Assembly (NCBI GenBank): GCA_028751875.1
Contig: CM054153.1
Coordinates: forward strand, 33,941,435 to 34,005,434
Length of the DNA: 64,000 bases
Source of the DNA: Rapana venosa
Lineage: Eukaryota; Mollusca; Gastropoda; Neogastropoda; Muricidae
Direction of reading: 5' to 3'
Below the pieces are notes generated by a model. That model ran no database searches and was not told the origin of the DNA. It was given only the letters and a program-made list of their open reading frames with translations. Position 1 is the stretch's first letter. Every line of letters starts with the position of its first letter. This document shows positions 44,801-56,839 of the stretch, one piece after another. Both the position numbers and the translations under genes were made by a program.

Positions 44801-47230
44801 CTGTCTCCCCGGGGCTGTTTTTCTTTTCTCTATCCCCTGTCTGTCTGTTTTTTGTGTCTGTCTGTCCCCGGGCTGTTTTTCTGCCTCTATCCCTTGTCTT
44901 CTTTCTGTCGGGTCGGGTTTGTCTCCCTGTTGTCGGTTTCTCTCCCGGCTGTTTTTTCCTGCACTCCCCCTGTGTGCCCTTTCTGTCCCCGCTGTTGTCA
45001 TTCTGCCCTTTTTTTTTTGCCTTTTTGTCTTTCGGGCCCTGTCTGTTTGTCGGGCCCTTTCTGTCTCTCTGCCGGTCTATTTTTCCCTGTCTGTCTGCCT
45101 CCTTTGTCTTTTCTGTCTCTATGCCTGGCGTCTTTCTGCCCTTCCACCCTTTCCCGTTTTTCTGTCGTTCGTCTGTCTGTCTGCTTGTCTCCCTCTTGTC
45201 GCCCTGTCTCTCGCCTGTCTGTCTGTCTGCCCTCTTTCCCTTTTTTTGTCTTTTCTCTCTCTGCCTTTTCCCCCTTTCCCGTCGGTTCACTGAAATTGCC
45301 CCTTCTGCTAGTCTGTCTCCCGGGTGGGTTTCTTTTCTGCTCCCGCCTCCCTTTTCTTTTTTGGTGTCTCTCTGCCTGTCTGTTTTTGTGTCTGCCCTTG
45401 GTTTTCTGTTTTAAACCCTTTCCCTTTGTTTTTCCCTGTCTTTCTGTCTCCTACCTGTTGTCTTTCTGTCTCTCTGCCTCCTCTCGGGCTGTCTTTTTCT
45501 CTGCTTGTCGGGTTTTGCCCTTTTCTGTTGCGGGCCCTTTCTTTTTTTTTCTCTGCTTGCCTGTCTTTCTGTTTCTGCTTTGCCTGTCTTTCTGTCTCTC
45601 TCCCTTTTCCTGTCTTTCTGTTGTCTTTCAGCATCCCCGTACTCTTTTTTTCTCTTTTCTCGCCTGTCCTCTTTCTGCTGTCTGCCTGTCGGCCCTTCCT
45701 GTCTATCTGCCTTTCGTCTCTATGCCTGCTGCTTTCTTTCTGTCGGTCTCTCTGCCGGGCTGTCTTTTTGTCTCTTTCCTGTCTGTCTTTCGGTCTGTCT
45801 GTTGTCTTTTCCCTGTCTGTCTGTTTTCTCTCCCCGGTTATCTTTTGTCTCTCGGGCCTGTGTTTTCTTTCTGTCTCTTTTGCCTGCCCCGGTCTTTTTT
45901 GTCCCCCTGCCTCTCGGGTTTTTCTTTCTCTTCCCTTTCTTTCCCTTTTTCTATCTGTCTCTCTGCCTGCCTCTCTGTTGTCTGTTTTCCTGTCAGTTTT
46001 TTCGGTCTCTTTGCCTTCTGTCTTTCTTCTGTCGCTCTTCCTTCTGTTTTTTTGGGTTGTTTTTTTTCCCTGTCTATCACCCTTTTCCGTCTTTCTTTTT
46101 TTCGGGCCTGTTCCTGTCCCCTTTTCTGTCTGTTCCCGTCTGTTTTTCCTGTCAAATGCCTGTCTGCCTTTCTGTCTTTTCTCCCTTTTTGTTTTTCGGT
46201 ATCCGCTGTCTGTCTTTCTGTCCCCTCTACCTTTTCTGTTTTTCTGTCCCGGGGCCTGCTGTCTTTCTTCTCTTGCCTTCTCCCTTTTCTGTCCCCTCTC
46301 CCTCCCTTTTTTCGGGCTCTGTTTGCTGTCTGTCTATTTGCCCCGCCGGGCTTTTTCTTTGGGTCTCTTTTGCCTGGGCCCTCTGTTTCTGTTTCTCTGC
46401 TTGTCTGTCTTTCGCCCTGTCGGGTTTTTCTTTTTTCTTTTCCCTGCCTGTCTGTCTTTCTGTCTCTCGCCTGTCTTTTCTGTCTGTCTGTCTGTTCCTG
46501 CCTGTCTGCCCTTTTCTGTCTCTCTCCCCTGTCTGTCTTTCAGTCCTCGGTCATCTCCTGGGTTTTCTTTTGTCTTTTTGTCTTTATCCCTGTTTGCCCT
46601 TTCTGTCTTTTGCCTGTCTGCCCTTTCTGTCTCTCTGCCTGTCTGTCTTTCTGCCCTTCCCCTGCCCTTGTCTGTCTGTCTTTTTTTTTCCGTCTCCTGC
46701 CTTCTGTCTGTCTTTCGGGCCTGGATGTTTTTCTGTCTCCCGGGTTTGGCTCTCTCCCTCTGTCTGTTTCATGTTGTCTGTTTTTAATGTCGGTCTGTTT
46801 TTTCTTTATTTCTTTCTCTCTGCCTTCTGTCTTTATTCTCTTTTCGGCGGGCTGTCTGTCTGTCTCTCTGCCTGTCTGTCTTTTCTTTTCTGCCTGCCCG
46901 GTTTTTCTGTCTGTCGGGCCCTATTTTGAAAAGGGGGGCTTTCTGTCTGCCCTGTCGGTTTTTAATCCCTTTTTTTCTTTCTGTCTCGTTACCTGCCCTT
47001 TCTGCCCCTTTTCTGCCTGTTGTTTTTTCTTTTCCTCTCGGTTTTCCTGTCTGTCTGTCTTCTTTTCCTGTCTCTCGGCCTGTCGTTTTTTGTCTCTTGG
47101 CTGTCGGTCTTTCGTCTCTCTGCCTTTTGTCTTTCTGTCTCTCTCCCAGTTTCTTTTGTCTGTCTGCCTCTTTTTTTTCCTGTCTATCTGCCTTTTCGCC
47201 CTTTCGCCCTTTTCAAACCTGTCTGTCTTC
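38829..47230 (+). repeat. CTGT-type array 2, ~8.4 kb, with nested periodicity
   Basis: Long array of CTGT, CTTT, CTCT, CTGC and CTGG tetramers in a ~24-bp pattern. Higher-order landmarks: CCTGGCAGTCTTTCTGTCTC-type blocks every ~135-170 bp in 41.1-42.2 kb, and GATTGTCTGCCTGGGT at 39,993, 40,719 and 42,438, with 40,176-40,350 resembling 40,915-41,115 about 740 bp on. Up to about 42,600 the tetramer phase is clean. Beyond it single-base losses and then homopolymer inflation increase, ending near 47,225. The 784-residue Cys/Leu/Ser/Val open frame at 39,579-41,933 is a repeat artefact. Confidence 0.93.
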
Positions 47231-48400
47231 TGTCTGAGGGACAGAAAAAAGTTGGGGGGTTCGGGGTTTTCGTTTTGGGTGTAGACCAGTCCCTTTCAAA
47301 CTCGGGGCCCCTTTTTTTTTTTGCGGGTTGGGGTGTGTATTTTCGTGTGTGTTTACATGGATTTCAGTTTTAAAAAGATTTTGTCGATTTTTTTGGGGGA
47401 CAAAATTTACTTTTTTGGGGGATTGGTACATTGCATAAAAGCAGCGACAAGAAGCGGGAGGCGAAAAACCAACAAAACACAAAAGTAAAAACGGGATCGT
47501 TTCCCCTGGCGGTCTTTTCCTGGCGGGGTGGGGGGCACTGGCACGTTTGCAGATATTGGGGGGTTTCCCCAGGATTTCAGTTGTGCTGACGCCATTTTTA
47601 AAGGGATCTGAACCCGGGGGCGGTCTTTTCCTGGCTGTTGTGGGAAACGGGCTGCGCTCCCAGAAAATTGTGGGTTTTCCTAGGTTTTTCAGCCCCTGTC
47701 AAACCCCATTTAAAAGGATCTGCCCCCGTGGGGTCTTTCCCCTGGCGGTGGGGGCACTGGCTGCGCTGCAGTTATTTGGATTCCGGGTTTTTCCCAGCCC
47801 CTTGTCCCTTAAACCCCCCCCCAGTTTAAAAAAAACGGCATCCACAGCTGCGATTCAAAGCCTGTGCAAGAGGGTTTTAAATTTTAAAACCCCTGAACAT
47901 GACCAGAACAACGGGGGAAAAAAACCGGGCCCTTGAACGGTCGGGCCTGGAGAAAACTGTCCCGAAAGGGGTCCCCAAAGTTGAAAGGACACTTGCTGCT
48001 CAGCACCCACGAAGCAAAGGGGAAAGGGAAAGAAAGGGCTGCACCCCCGGGCCCAGGCAAAAAAACCCCAGAGGGTCACTTTTACAGAGGCTGTAGTTTC
48101 TGTTGACGGGAGTTTTTATTTTCTTTTGGTTTTTTGCCCCCAAAAGGGGATGTTTGATACTCTTGGGACAAAAAAAACCTTTTGAAAAAAAATTTTCCCA
48201 GAAAGGAAAAGGTTTTTTTAGAAGTTTTGGAAAAAAAATTAAACCTCCTTGGTGTTGTCCCAACTTTTTCGAAAACCCCGGCCCGAGGGCCAAAAAATTA
48301 GTGGCTTAGATCTAAAAACAATAGACCCCATTAACAGCCCCGGTTTTGTTTTTTTTCAAAATCAAAAAGGTTCAAATTTACGTGATACGGTCCCGGAAAA
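47231..48400. other. Noisy spacer containing a triplicated unit
   Basis: Sequence between the CTGT array and LINE H copy 1. Apart from the ~110-bp tandem repeat at 47,511-47,840, no gene or repeat is recognised. Homopolymers look inflated. Confidence 0.6.
47511..47840 (+). repeat. ~110-bp minisatellite, three units
   Basis: Units start with GGTCTTTYCCTGGC-like sequence at 47,511, 47,622 and 47,732. Each carries GCACTGGC or a variant, a GGGTTTTYCC block, CAGCCCC, TTTAAA and GGATCTG in the same order (the last unit is truncated). Divergence is inflated by the local sequence noise. Confidence 0.75.
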
Positions 48401-51400
48401 GGTTTTAAAAGTTTTCCAAAAGTCACACCCAAAGTAAAAGAAGGAAAGTGGCAGGGTGGCTAGGCCCAATTCCCTTTTCACCGCCTAACAAGGAAACAGG
48501 GGGTTTCTGGGTTCCTTTCCCCCCAAAGGCCTTTTCCCTTTTGCTTTCCCGTTTTGCCCAAGAAAATCGAAAACGGGAATGCCCAAAAGCCCTTCGGGAA
48601 AATACAATAGACTGCACCCCCTTCAGAAAAGGCCAAAGCTGAAACGGATGAAATAGCCAGATTTCTCTTTTTTTTGACGACACGAATACAGACCCGTGCC
48701 ATCTCCCCACGTGCAGTTTTGGCGGCCAGGGAAACTTTGTGCCCTGATAATAGTTTCCCTTGGTTTTTTTGAATGGTGATATGAAAAACCGCAAATTTCC
48801 CCTCCCCTGGCCCCCGGTTGGGTTGTGTTTTTTGGGAACTGATAAACATTAAAAAAAAAAAAAATCCCTCCCGCTTTTTTTCCTCCCTGTTTTTTAAAGG
48901 CAGTTGAAAAAGGGCTCTTCCCGTAGAAGCCCCAAGCTAAGCAGTCCCCTGGCCCTGCCTTCCCAAAAAACTTTTTCCCTGCCTCTGAAAAGAAAATTTT
49001 TTCGGGAGAAAGGGGCCCTTTTTTTATGTTTATATTCCATTGCTGAAAATTAAAATTTGGCAGAAAAGAAAAAAAGATTTAAAATTTGAGAAAAGAAAAT
49101 TTCAGTTCTCTTTCCCTTTGGGGAAAATCCACCCCCTCCGGCCTTCCCACCTTGCAAAAGGCCCATTTGTAGTTTTTTTTCCCTCAAAGACTAAAAAACG
49201 GGTTTTCCCCTTTATCTTGGGTTACTTTCCCCATTTAAAACCCAGGAAACTTTTAATTGGTTGCCAAGGAATTGCCTGCAAAAGAGGGAAATAAAAAGGA
49301 ATGGAAATTTTTTTGAAAAAACCATTGGTTTTTCCCCCAAACCCTACTGGGTCCAATGTTGCTTTGGGGGTTTCCCCAAAGTTTCCTTTGGAAATTTCCC
49401 CGGGTCCCTTTTTTACATTTCTGACTAAACCCATGGTAAAAATTATTTGGTTATTTAACTGCCCCTTTTGTGGGGATGATAAAAAAAGTGTTTTCCTCTC
49501 CCCCCTTTTATCCCCCCCCCCCATTCTCTTTTGAAACCCCCCAATTTTTTCAAAGTTTGAAGTTTTTGGAAATTTTGGAAAGTTTATTTAAAAAAAAAAA
49601 GATTCCCTGGGGTTTTTGACATTTCCCCCCTTTGGGGGCCCCCGCCTGAAAACCCCCCCCCCTGGAAAAAGGGTCCCCTAATAAAAAAAAAAAAAACCCC
49701 CCCCAACCAAAACACAATTAAATAAACCCCATTTTTACCAATGAAAAGGGTTTTCAATTGGGGCTAAAAAATTGGCCCCTGGGTTACCCCCCCAGGGGTT
49801 CAAAACGGTTCAAAAAACCCTTAAAAGCAACCCCCAAACTTCTCAAATCCTCTGACAAAAATTGGCCATTTTAGACACAGCCTTTTTATTCTCTTAAAAA
49901 AACCATGCTTTTTTAAGAAAATTTATTTCTGAACAAAAACACCCTGAAAAACATTTCTATAAAAAGCCAAAAATTCAGGTTCCCAAATTTAAGCCCAAAA
50001 ACCTTTTTCCCGGGGGAGGGAAAACCCCTTATTTCTTAAAAGACAAAAACGGAAAAAATTAAAGAAAATCACCCCCAACTAAAATTTTGGGGAATTTTCC
50101 AAAAACAATTAAACCAAAACCTCTGCCCCAAGCGTGGCCAAAAAAACAAACCCTAAAAAATTGCGAAAAAAAACCAACAAAAGAGCCCTGGGGTTCAAAC
50201 CCCTTACTGCCCTGGTCCTTTTGAAAAACCTCCCAACCCCCAATCCCCAACAAAGTAGGGAAGAGGGTATCCCCGGGTTTGGGAAAAATTCCCCTCACCC
50301 CCCCTTTTAGGGGGGGTAAAAAAATGTACAAAAAAGGGATTTATAAACCCCGAGGACCAGCCCCAACGAACAACCGCCCCAAACCAAAACTGAAAATCGT
50401 TTCCCCATTTTTTTTCCCCAGCCCTTTAATGGGGAAAAAATTTAAACCCTCGAAAAAAGAAATTTCAAAATTATATCCCCAAAAAAAAAGACGGCACCGT
50501 CAAAGAATCTGCTCCTCGCAAGAATGAAACCACACCCAGATAAAATGCCCCAAAACCCCAAAAAAACTTTGGACAAACACTAAGAAAATTTGACTTTTCC
50601 CCCCTTGACGTAAATCTCCAAATTTTTGGTGAATATCTTTAGAAAAACAAGACCCCCTAAAAACTCAAAAAACCCCAAAAAAAGCCCTTTGTTTATTCAA
50701 AAAAATTTTAAAAAACCTGGCTTGACTTTATCAATCCGAAAAACCTGGCAAACGAACCCTATCAAAACTTAACGGAAAAAGCCCGGGCATTGGCATGTGG
50801 GGAAAAAATGCGTCCAGGGGGAAACCTATTTCAAACTTTTGGACGGGAAAAAAGCTCATTCCAATTGTGCAAACATTGTTTTCCACAGCCTCTTTTTGCT
50901 TTTCAGCTCCTTTCCTTCCTGTTTCGGGGAAAGGCACCACCCGAAAACCCCATAGCCCCTCCAATAGAAATCGAAGACTGCCTGCATCTCAAATTTCAGG
51001 TTTTTCTTTATTGACAATCACAACGTGTTTGTCACAGGGGCAAAAAGGGGCTCCACACAGGCCTTGTACCCGGACGCGGTTTCAACCCCCGCTTTAGGGG
51101 GGGAAAAAGCCCGCTTGGCTGTTAATTTTAAAAGTTTTCCCTTTCCCCAGACTTACCTTTTTACTCTTTTTTGGGGGGGGGGGGGGAAAACTTTATTCTG
51201 CAACCCATCCCTAAACAGCCCCTACAACCCAAGGGGGGGCCCCTTTCCCGACTTAAAGAATTTAAAAAAAAAGATTGAGAAAGGGAAACCCAAACCTCCC
51301 GTCCTTTTGAGCAAAAAAGAGTTTTCGGGGGTTTTCCCGGAAAATGCTTTTACATCTTTGTGTCCTCATCTTTACCCTTTTCCCCCATTACCCCCCACGC

Positions 51401-54400
51401 AACAATAGGGTCCAGGGCGAAAGAATCGTTTCCCCAAACAAAACTGGGTATATGAACCAAGGGCCCACAGAGGCTCTTGAAAAATGTCTAAGGGATGCGC
51501 CATCCCCGGGAAAAAAAGACAAACCCTTTTAGTGGAACTCTAACTCCCATTCCCCCTTCCCCAAAAAAACAACCCCCCCCCTCATTTTCCCCTTTTTCTG
51601 GTTGTATGGTCCCCGAGGGTTTCATTCCAGGTCCCCGGGTTCCTCCCCCATCCCCCCTTTTGCTTTTTAAAGGGGTTTAAAATTCACCCCGAGGCAAACC
51701 CGCTTCCCCCAACTATGTGGTTTAGGGTTTCCCCCTTCCTCAGGGCGGGGGTCTGATCACCCGGGAAATGGGTTCCGTCCAGTACTACTGTTTATTGGGT
51801 GGGCCCCGATATGAAAAAGGGGTCCCCAAAAAGGGGGGCTCAAACCCGACCAGCGAGTAGCCCTGTACCCGGTTTTAAGTGCAAAATTTTAAGGGGTTTT
51901 AGTAATATTTTGGGTGAATTATTTTTTTGGGCCCATCTTTTGTCATTTTTTTGTTGCATACTAAGATTTTTTTTTCCTAAAATTGGGAACCTTTTAAAAA
52001 ATAAACTAGTCAGCAATATGCCTTCCCGATTGGGGACCGCTGTTTTTATGTTCCCGGAAAATGACAGTTATTGGGGAAATTTCGTGAAGGTTTTTGGTTT
52101 TGGGGGAAAACCCTTTCCCTTTTAAATCGTGCTCAAAATTTTATGAGGTACTTGAATTTGGTTTCTATTTTTTAAAAATTTTTTTCCCCAATTTAAAAAA
52201 TTTTCATATTGCATCCCCTTTGTAATTTGCAGTTTTAATTTTTCCCAAATTTTAGCTTTGTCCTTTAAAGTAAGTTGTCTTTAGTGAAATGATTGTGTTT
52301 GGTGTGCATGTCGTGTAAAGAAAATATATTTTCCCAAATTGGGTTTGGTTTTAAAACCAAAAATTCCCAAATCTTTTTTCTTTGTGTTATTGTTTTTCAA
52401 TGAGGTGGAAATGTGTTTGTCCCTTATCAATTGTTTTGAATTGCTTGATTTATTCCCGTTTTCATTTAAACAGTTTTTTCAAATTTTTTTTTATTTAATC
52501 TAAAAAGAAACCCGGGAAAATGGGGGAAAAAATTTCATAAATCAAAAAAAGGGGTTTAAAAAAAGGGAAAAAAATTTGGGGTTTTCTGAACAACCCGTCA
52601 CTTTTAAACAAAGGATCCCCACATAGGTCCTATTTTGTAAATTCAAATGCTGTTTTCATGCTTTTTGTTTTGCTGAAAAACGCGCTTACGATGTAGTTTC
52701 AGATAATATTGTATCAAACCCTATTTAAAATTTTCCAAAACAAAGAGATGCCAAAAGCAAATTAGAAACTGGAATTTAAAGCAAAAATGTAAAAAAAATC
52801 AGTTAATTTCAAGGAAATTGTAAATTTAGAAAAATGGCATTGAAAGTATCGGGTTGAAAAGGGAAAAAAACCATTTTTTTAAAAGGCTTTTATATATAGA
52901 AATCCCGGGGAACGTACCCGTTTTGGGTTTTTTGCTTTGAAGCCATTTATGGGGGTGTATCAAACCCCTTCAAACCCGAGAAAAATTTTGTTAGGAGATT
53001 TTAAAAATTGATTTATTTAAACCTCCTTTATAAGTGGAGGAGTGTGTTTTAATTTTATCTTTTTTCACGCTGATTCAAACCCCAACACGGGAAAAAAAAA
53101 ATTCACTCTGAAACATTAATTGACCATGTCTATGTCTCCCAAAATGGATCATATAATAGAAACATCTGTTCCAACATTTGGGGCCCAAGCGTCTTATCCC
53201 AAAATGTCTAACTGGTTTAAAAAAAGGGACAAGGGGTACCTAATGGCAATCACAAGAATTTTTTTCTGAGAAAATTTTAAGGGTTTTTTGATGCTGAAGG
53301 ATTTCTTTCTGATCTAAGTTAAAGCCCAACTTTTTAAAAAGTTTATCAGTATACTGAACCCCGATGAAGCACTTACTGTGGTATCAAACTTTCTTCCTAT
53401 AAATTTTTTTAAACACGGGACCCCTTAGAATTAAACGAGTTAAATTTAAAGTAAACCACCATGGGGTTACTGCCCAAAATTAAACTTTCCATTGCAGTAC
53501 GTGAAAATTGTTAAGAACAACAGGAAAAAAATGCAAAATTTAAAAAAAAAAGAAAAAAATAACAGCTATGAAAAGAACTGGGTCGTAAGAAATTTTTTTT
53601 GTGATCTATCTCATCAAAAAAAAACACAAAATCGAAAGGAAAGCCCATCAAACCCGCCCAGCTCATAAAAAAATTACTTTTTTCTCCTTTTTTTTCTGTT
53701 TAAATTCTGTTTCTGAAGATATAAACAAGCATTTTTCTACAGTAGGCGAAAAAGGGAATTCTAAACTAACAATACAAAAATTTTAAAGACTGTCTGCATT
53801 AAACCCCTTTGTGGATCCCGAAAAATTTCAATCTAAATTTCCCCGTTTAATTTTATCCCCTGTTCCCTGAAATATAAAGAAATTTTGTTTCCCCAAAACA
53901 CCCCAAATGCAAGGGGCTTGGACAATCTAGACAGTAAAATATTTAAGGTTTTCGCACCATAATATCTGAGCATATCACATACTTTTAATTTTTTTTCAAT
54001 TTTTAAAAATTTATTTTTCCCCAAGCTTTTTTGAGATCCCAAATTTTGCCCCCTTTTAAAACTGGTGCCCCCAAAAAATCCCTCAAAATAGGGCCCAAAA
54101 TCAATCCTGGGCTTCATTGTTAAGCCCCTTGGGAAAACATCTTTGGGAAAAACCTTCGCTGGGTTTTAAAAAATTTACAATCTGTTTCAACTGGCAAAAC
54201 GGATTTATGAAAAACCCTTCTTTCACACTCTGCTTAATAACCTAATAGAAAATGGCTGAAAAAATTAACAATGATTTTTGTCTGGGGTTTGGATTTGTTT
54301 ATTTTGCTAAGGCTTTTGACACCCCTTGACCATGATTTCTAAAAAAAAAAACTTGTTTTGTATGGCTTATGTTCAGATTTAAATTGACTTATAAAACCCC

Positions 54401-55792
54401 ATTTCTTTAAAAAAGACGGCAGGGAGTTCTTTAAGACTGTGCAATATCCTCCTTCATTTCCCAAAAACATATGGTTCCCCCAGGGATCAGTTCTTTTGGG
54501 GCCAATTTTTTTTTCTAACTAAATTAATGATCTTCCATTAAAAATTTTATGTCTTGTGAACTATTTTTCAGATGATTTCCCACTCCTACTAAGGATAAAA
54601 AAGCAAATTTTTATTTGTAATATTTCAGAAAAATTTAAAATAAACTAACTTCTTGGGCTGATCTGAACCACATGGTCTTCATCCTAAAAAAAACTAAATT
54701 TTTTGATAGTCACAACGAACCAAAAAAACCCAAAATGAAGTCTTGTCAAAAGTTCCCGAAAATTCTGATCAGGAAATAAGAAAGGTTAATAATCATAAAT
54801 TAAATTGGCCTTTTAATTTTAGACCAAAAATTTTTTTCCTGGTCGAGCCATAATTTTAATATTGTTCCCAAAGAAAAATTTTCCCCAAAAAATATTTCAT
54901 CAATAGAATAAAAGAAATTTTCCCTTTATGAGCACACTCGAAAGTTGTTCTTTTAGGATACATACAACCAGATATTGGGTTATGCCCTTTAACATGTTGG
55001 GACCTTGGGGGAGTAAAAACTGCTTTAAAAAGACTTGAGGGTAAATTTTCAGACGCTCCATGAAAAAAAATACTCCTCCCAAAACATCTTTGCAAAATGA
55101 AAGGGTTACAAAAAAAATCAATATTTTACCTTAAATCAGAAAAGCCTTTCAAAAAAGTGTATTATGTACAAGATTAAAGAAAATCTTACCCCATCCTATT
55201 TTATATAAATTTTTTTATCAGAGGTTTTTCGAGGGAAAATAAATTTATTTATTCCCCCCCCCAGGATAGACTTTTTTCATGTTATCCTTTGGGTTTTTTT
55301 TCAGGTAGTAAGCTAAAGGGAAAAATAACCCTGTTAAACTTAAACAAAAAGCCTAGTTTGTCTTCATTTAAGAAAAGGAAAACCAGACCCTCTTTTTTAA
55401 ATGTTATGAAATTTGGGAATTTTAAATTTTTTTTTTTTGAAATTTCCTTTTCCCCTGTAGTCAAAATTTGCAACAATTCTGTTTAATTATCTGTAGTGTC
55501 CCTTTGCACACAATTTATGTTTAAAAGCGATTTTATTTTTTACGTCTCTTTGCTGTTTTTTGTTTTGTTTTGTTTTTTTTCCTTTTTCCCGTTGATCCCA
55601 TTTCTGTCCTCAACTGTCCATAAAATTGTAAACAACTCCCCCCCCCCCCCCTCAAATCCTAAAATCCTTTGCTGTTTTTTTCCGCTGTTGTATGTCCCCT
55701 CTGCCCGTCTGTCCTTCCCCCCCTTTTTCTCTTTCTGTTTTCCCTCTGTAAATGTGGGTTTTTTTGTCGGTGGTTGTGTTTTGTGTGGTGGT

Positions 55793-55827
<35 letters not shown>

Positions 55828-55925
55828 TTGTTTTGTCTGTGTTTGTTTTTTTTGTTTTCTTTTCTTTCCCTTTTCCATTTTCCCCTTGGGAAAGGGAAAA
55901 AAATCGTCATTGTATCTAGTTTCTT
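48400..55925 (+). mobile_element. LINE H unit, copy 1 (noisy consensus)
   Basis: Collinear with 56,830-64,000 over its whole length. Matching anchors are AAACGGATGAAATAGCCAG (48,641 and 57,053), TCAAACCCGACCAGCGAGTA (51,840) with its equal at 60,075, and AGCATATCACATAC (53,970 and 62,124). The 3' poly-T and TCGTCATTGTATC end occurs at about 55,795-55,917 and 63,882-64,000. Copy 1 is about 300 bp longer overall, mainly through longer single-base runs. ORF2 remnants are the endonuclease at about 52,560-53,250, RT at about 53,880-54,600 and the C-terminus at about 54,850-55,475, all unreadable without copy 2. Confidence 0.85.
52560..55475 (+). pseudogene. LINE H copy 1 ORF2 remnant
   Basis: Recognisable only by alignment to copy 2. 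Endonuclease pieces near 52,640-53,210 include TTTTGCTGAAAAACGCGCTT and CATTAATTGACCATG. RT pieces include CAAGGCTTTTGAC-like sequence near 54,303 and CCCCCAGGGATCAGTTCTTT at 54,477. The catalytic FADD region at about 54,563-54,575 reads Ser in place of Ala here. Heavily frameshifted; most differences from copy 2 look like consensus error. Confidence 0.75.
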
Positions 55926-56221
55926 TTATATGTTTTTATTATAATAATCAATTTTGAATTTTTTATTTTTTTGGGGCTTTAAAAATGTTTATAATGATTT
56001 TTTGCGGGTTTTTTTTGGGGGTTGGGGGGGGGGGGGTTGGGTTTTTGGGGTTTTGTTTGTTTTGGGGGTTTTTTTTTGTTTTTTGGGGGTTTTTGTTTTT
56101 TTGTTGGGGGTGTTTTGGTGTGTGTTTGGTTTTTTTTTTTTTGGTTTTTTTTTGGTTTTTTTTGGGCGGGGGGAAAAAGCCCCGACTTATCCCTTTACCT
56201 CTAAAAAGTTTGAGTTTTTTT

Positions 56222-56252
<31 letters not shown>

Positions 56253-56270
56253 GAGTTCCCAGTTCTTCTT
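55926..56270. other. Poly-G/poly-T noise
   Basis: Almost only G and T runs from 55,960 to 56,260, a block with no identifiable biology and probably a failed consensus. The Phe/Gly/Val open frames here are artefacts. Confidence 0.7.
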
Positions 56271-56805
56271 TCTTTTCTCTGCCTTCTGTCTTTTCTGGGG
56301 CTCTTACCTGTCTGTTTTTTGTGTCTCTCGGGCCCGTCTGTCCCTTTTTGTCTCCCCGGGCCCCCTCTGTCTTTTTTGTCTCTTTTGCCTGTCCCCGTTT
56401 TTCTGTCCTCTGCCTGCTGCGTTCGTCCCCTTTGGCCTGCTGTTTTTTCCGTCTTTCCTGGGTTGGGCTTTCTGTCTCTCTGCCCGGCTTTTCTGTCTTT
56501 GCTTGTCCCGGCTTTTTTCTGTCTGTCTTCTTTTTTTCTCTCTGCCTGCCCGTCTTTCTGTCTCTCTGCCCGGTTTCTTTTCTGTCTGTCTCTCTGCCCG
56601 TCTTTGTCGGGGCTCTCTGCCCGTCTGTCTTTCTGTTTTTTGTCTATCCTTTCCTGGGTGTTTTCTGTTGGGCTGTCTGTAGCCTTTTTTTTTCTTTTTG
56701 TCCCCTTTTCCTGTCTGTCTTTTGTCCCTCTGCCCGGCTGTCTTTCCCCGTCTCTCTTTCTGTCTGTCTTTCTGTCCCTATTCCTGTCTTTTTACTGTCA
56801 TTTCC
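56271..56805 (+). repeat. CTGT-type array 3, noisy
   Basis: Degraded CTGT/CTCT/CTGCC tetramers of the same kind as array 2, with many C, G and T runs. It ends where the LINE H unit copy 2 starts. Confidence 0.8.
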
Positions 56806-56839
56806 CTTGCTGTGACAGCCGAAGAAGGGAGTTTCAAAT

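Noticed and set aside
36521..47230. CRISPR-like array
   Set aside because: There are no unique spacers between constant repeats; the units are short tetranucleotide mixtures in a eukaryotic setting.
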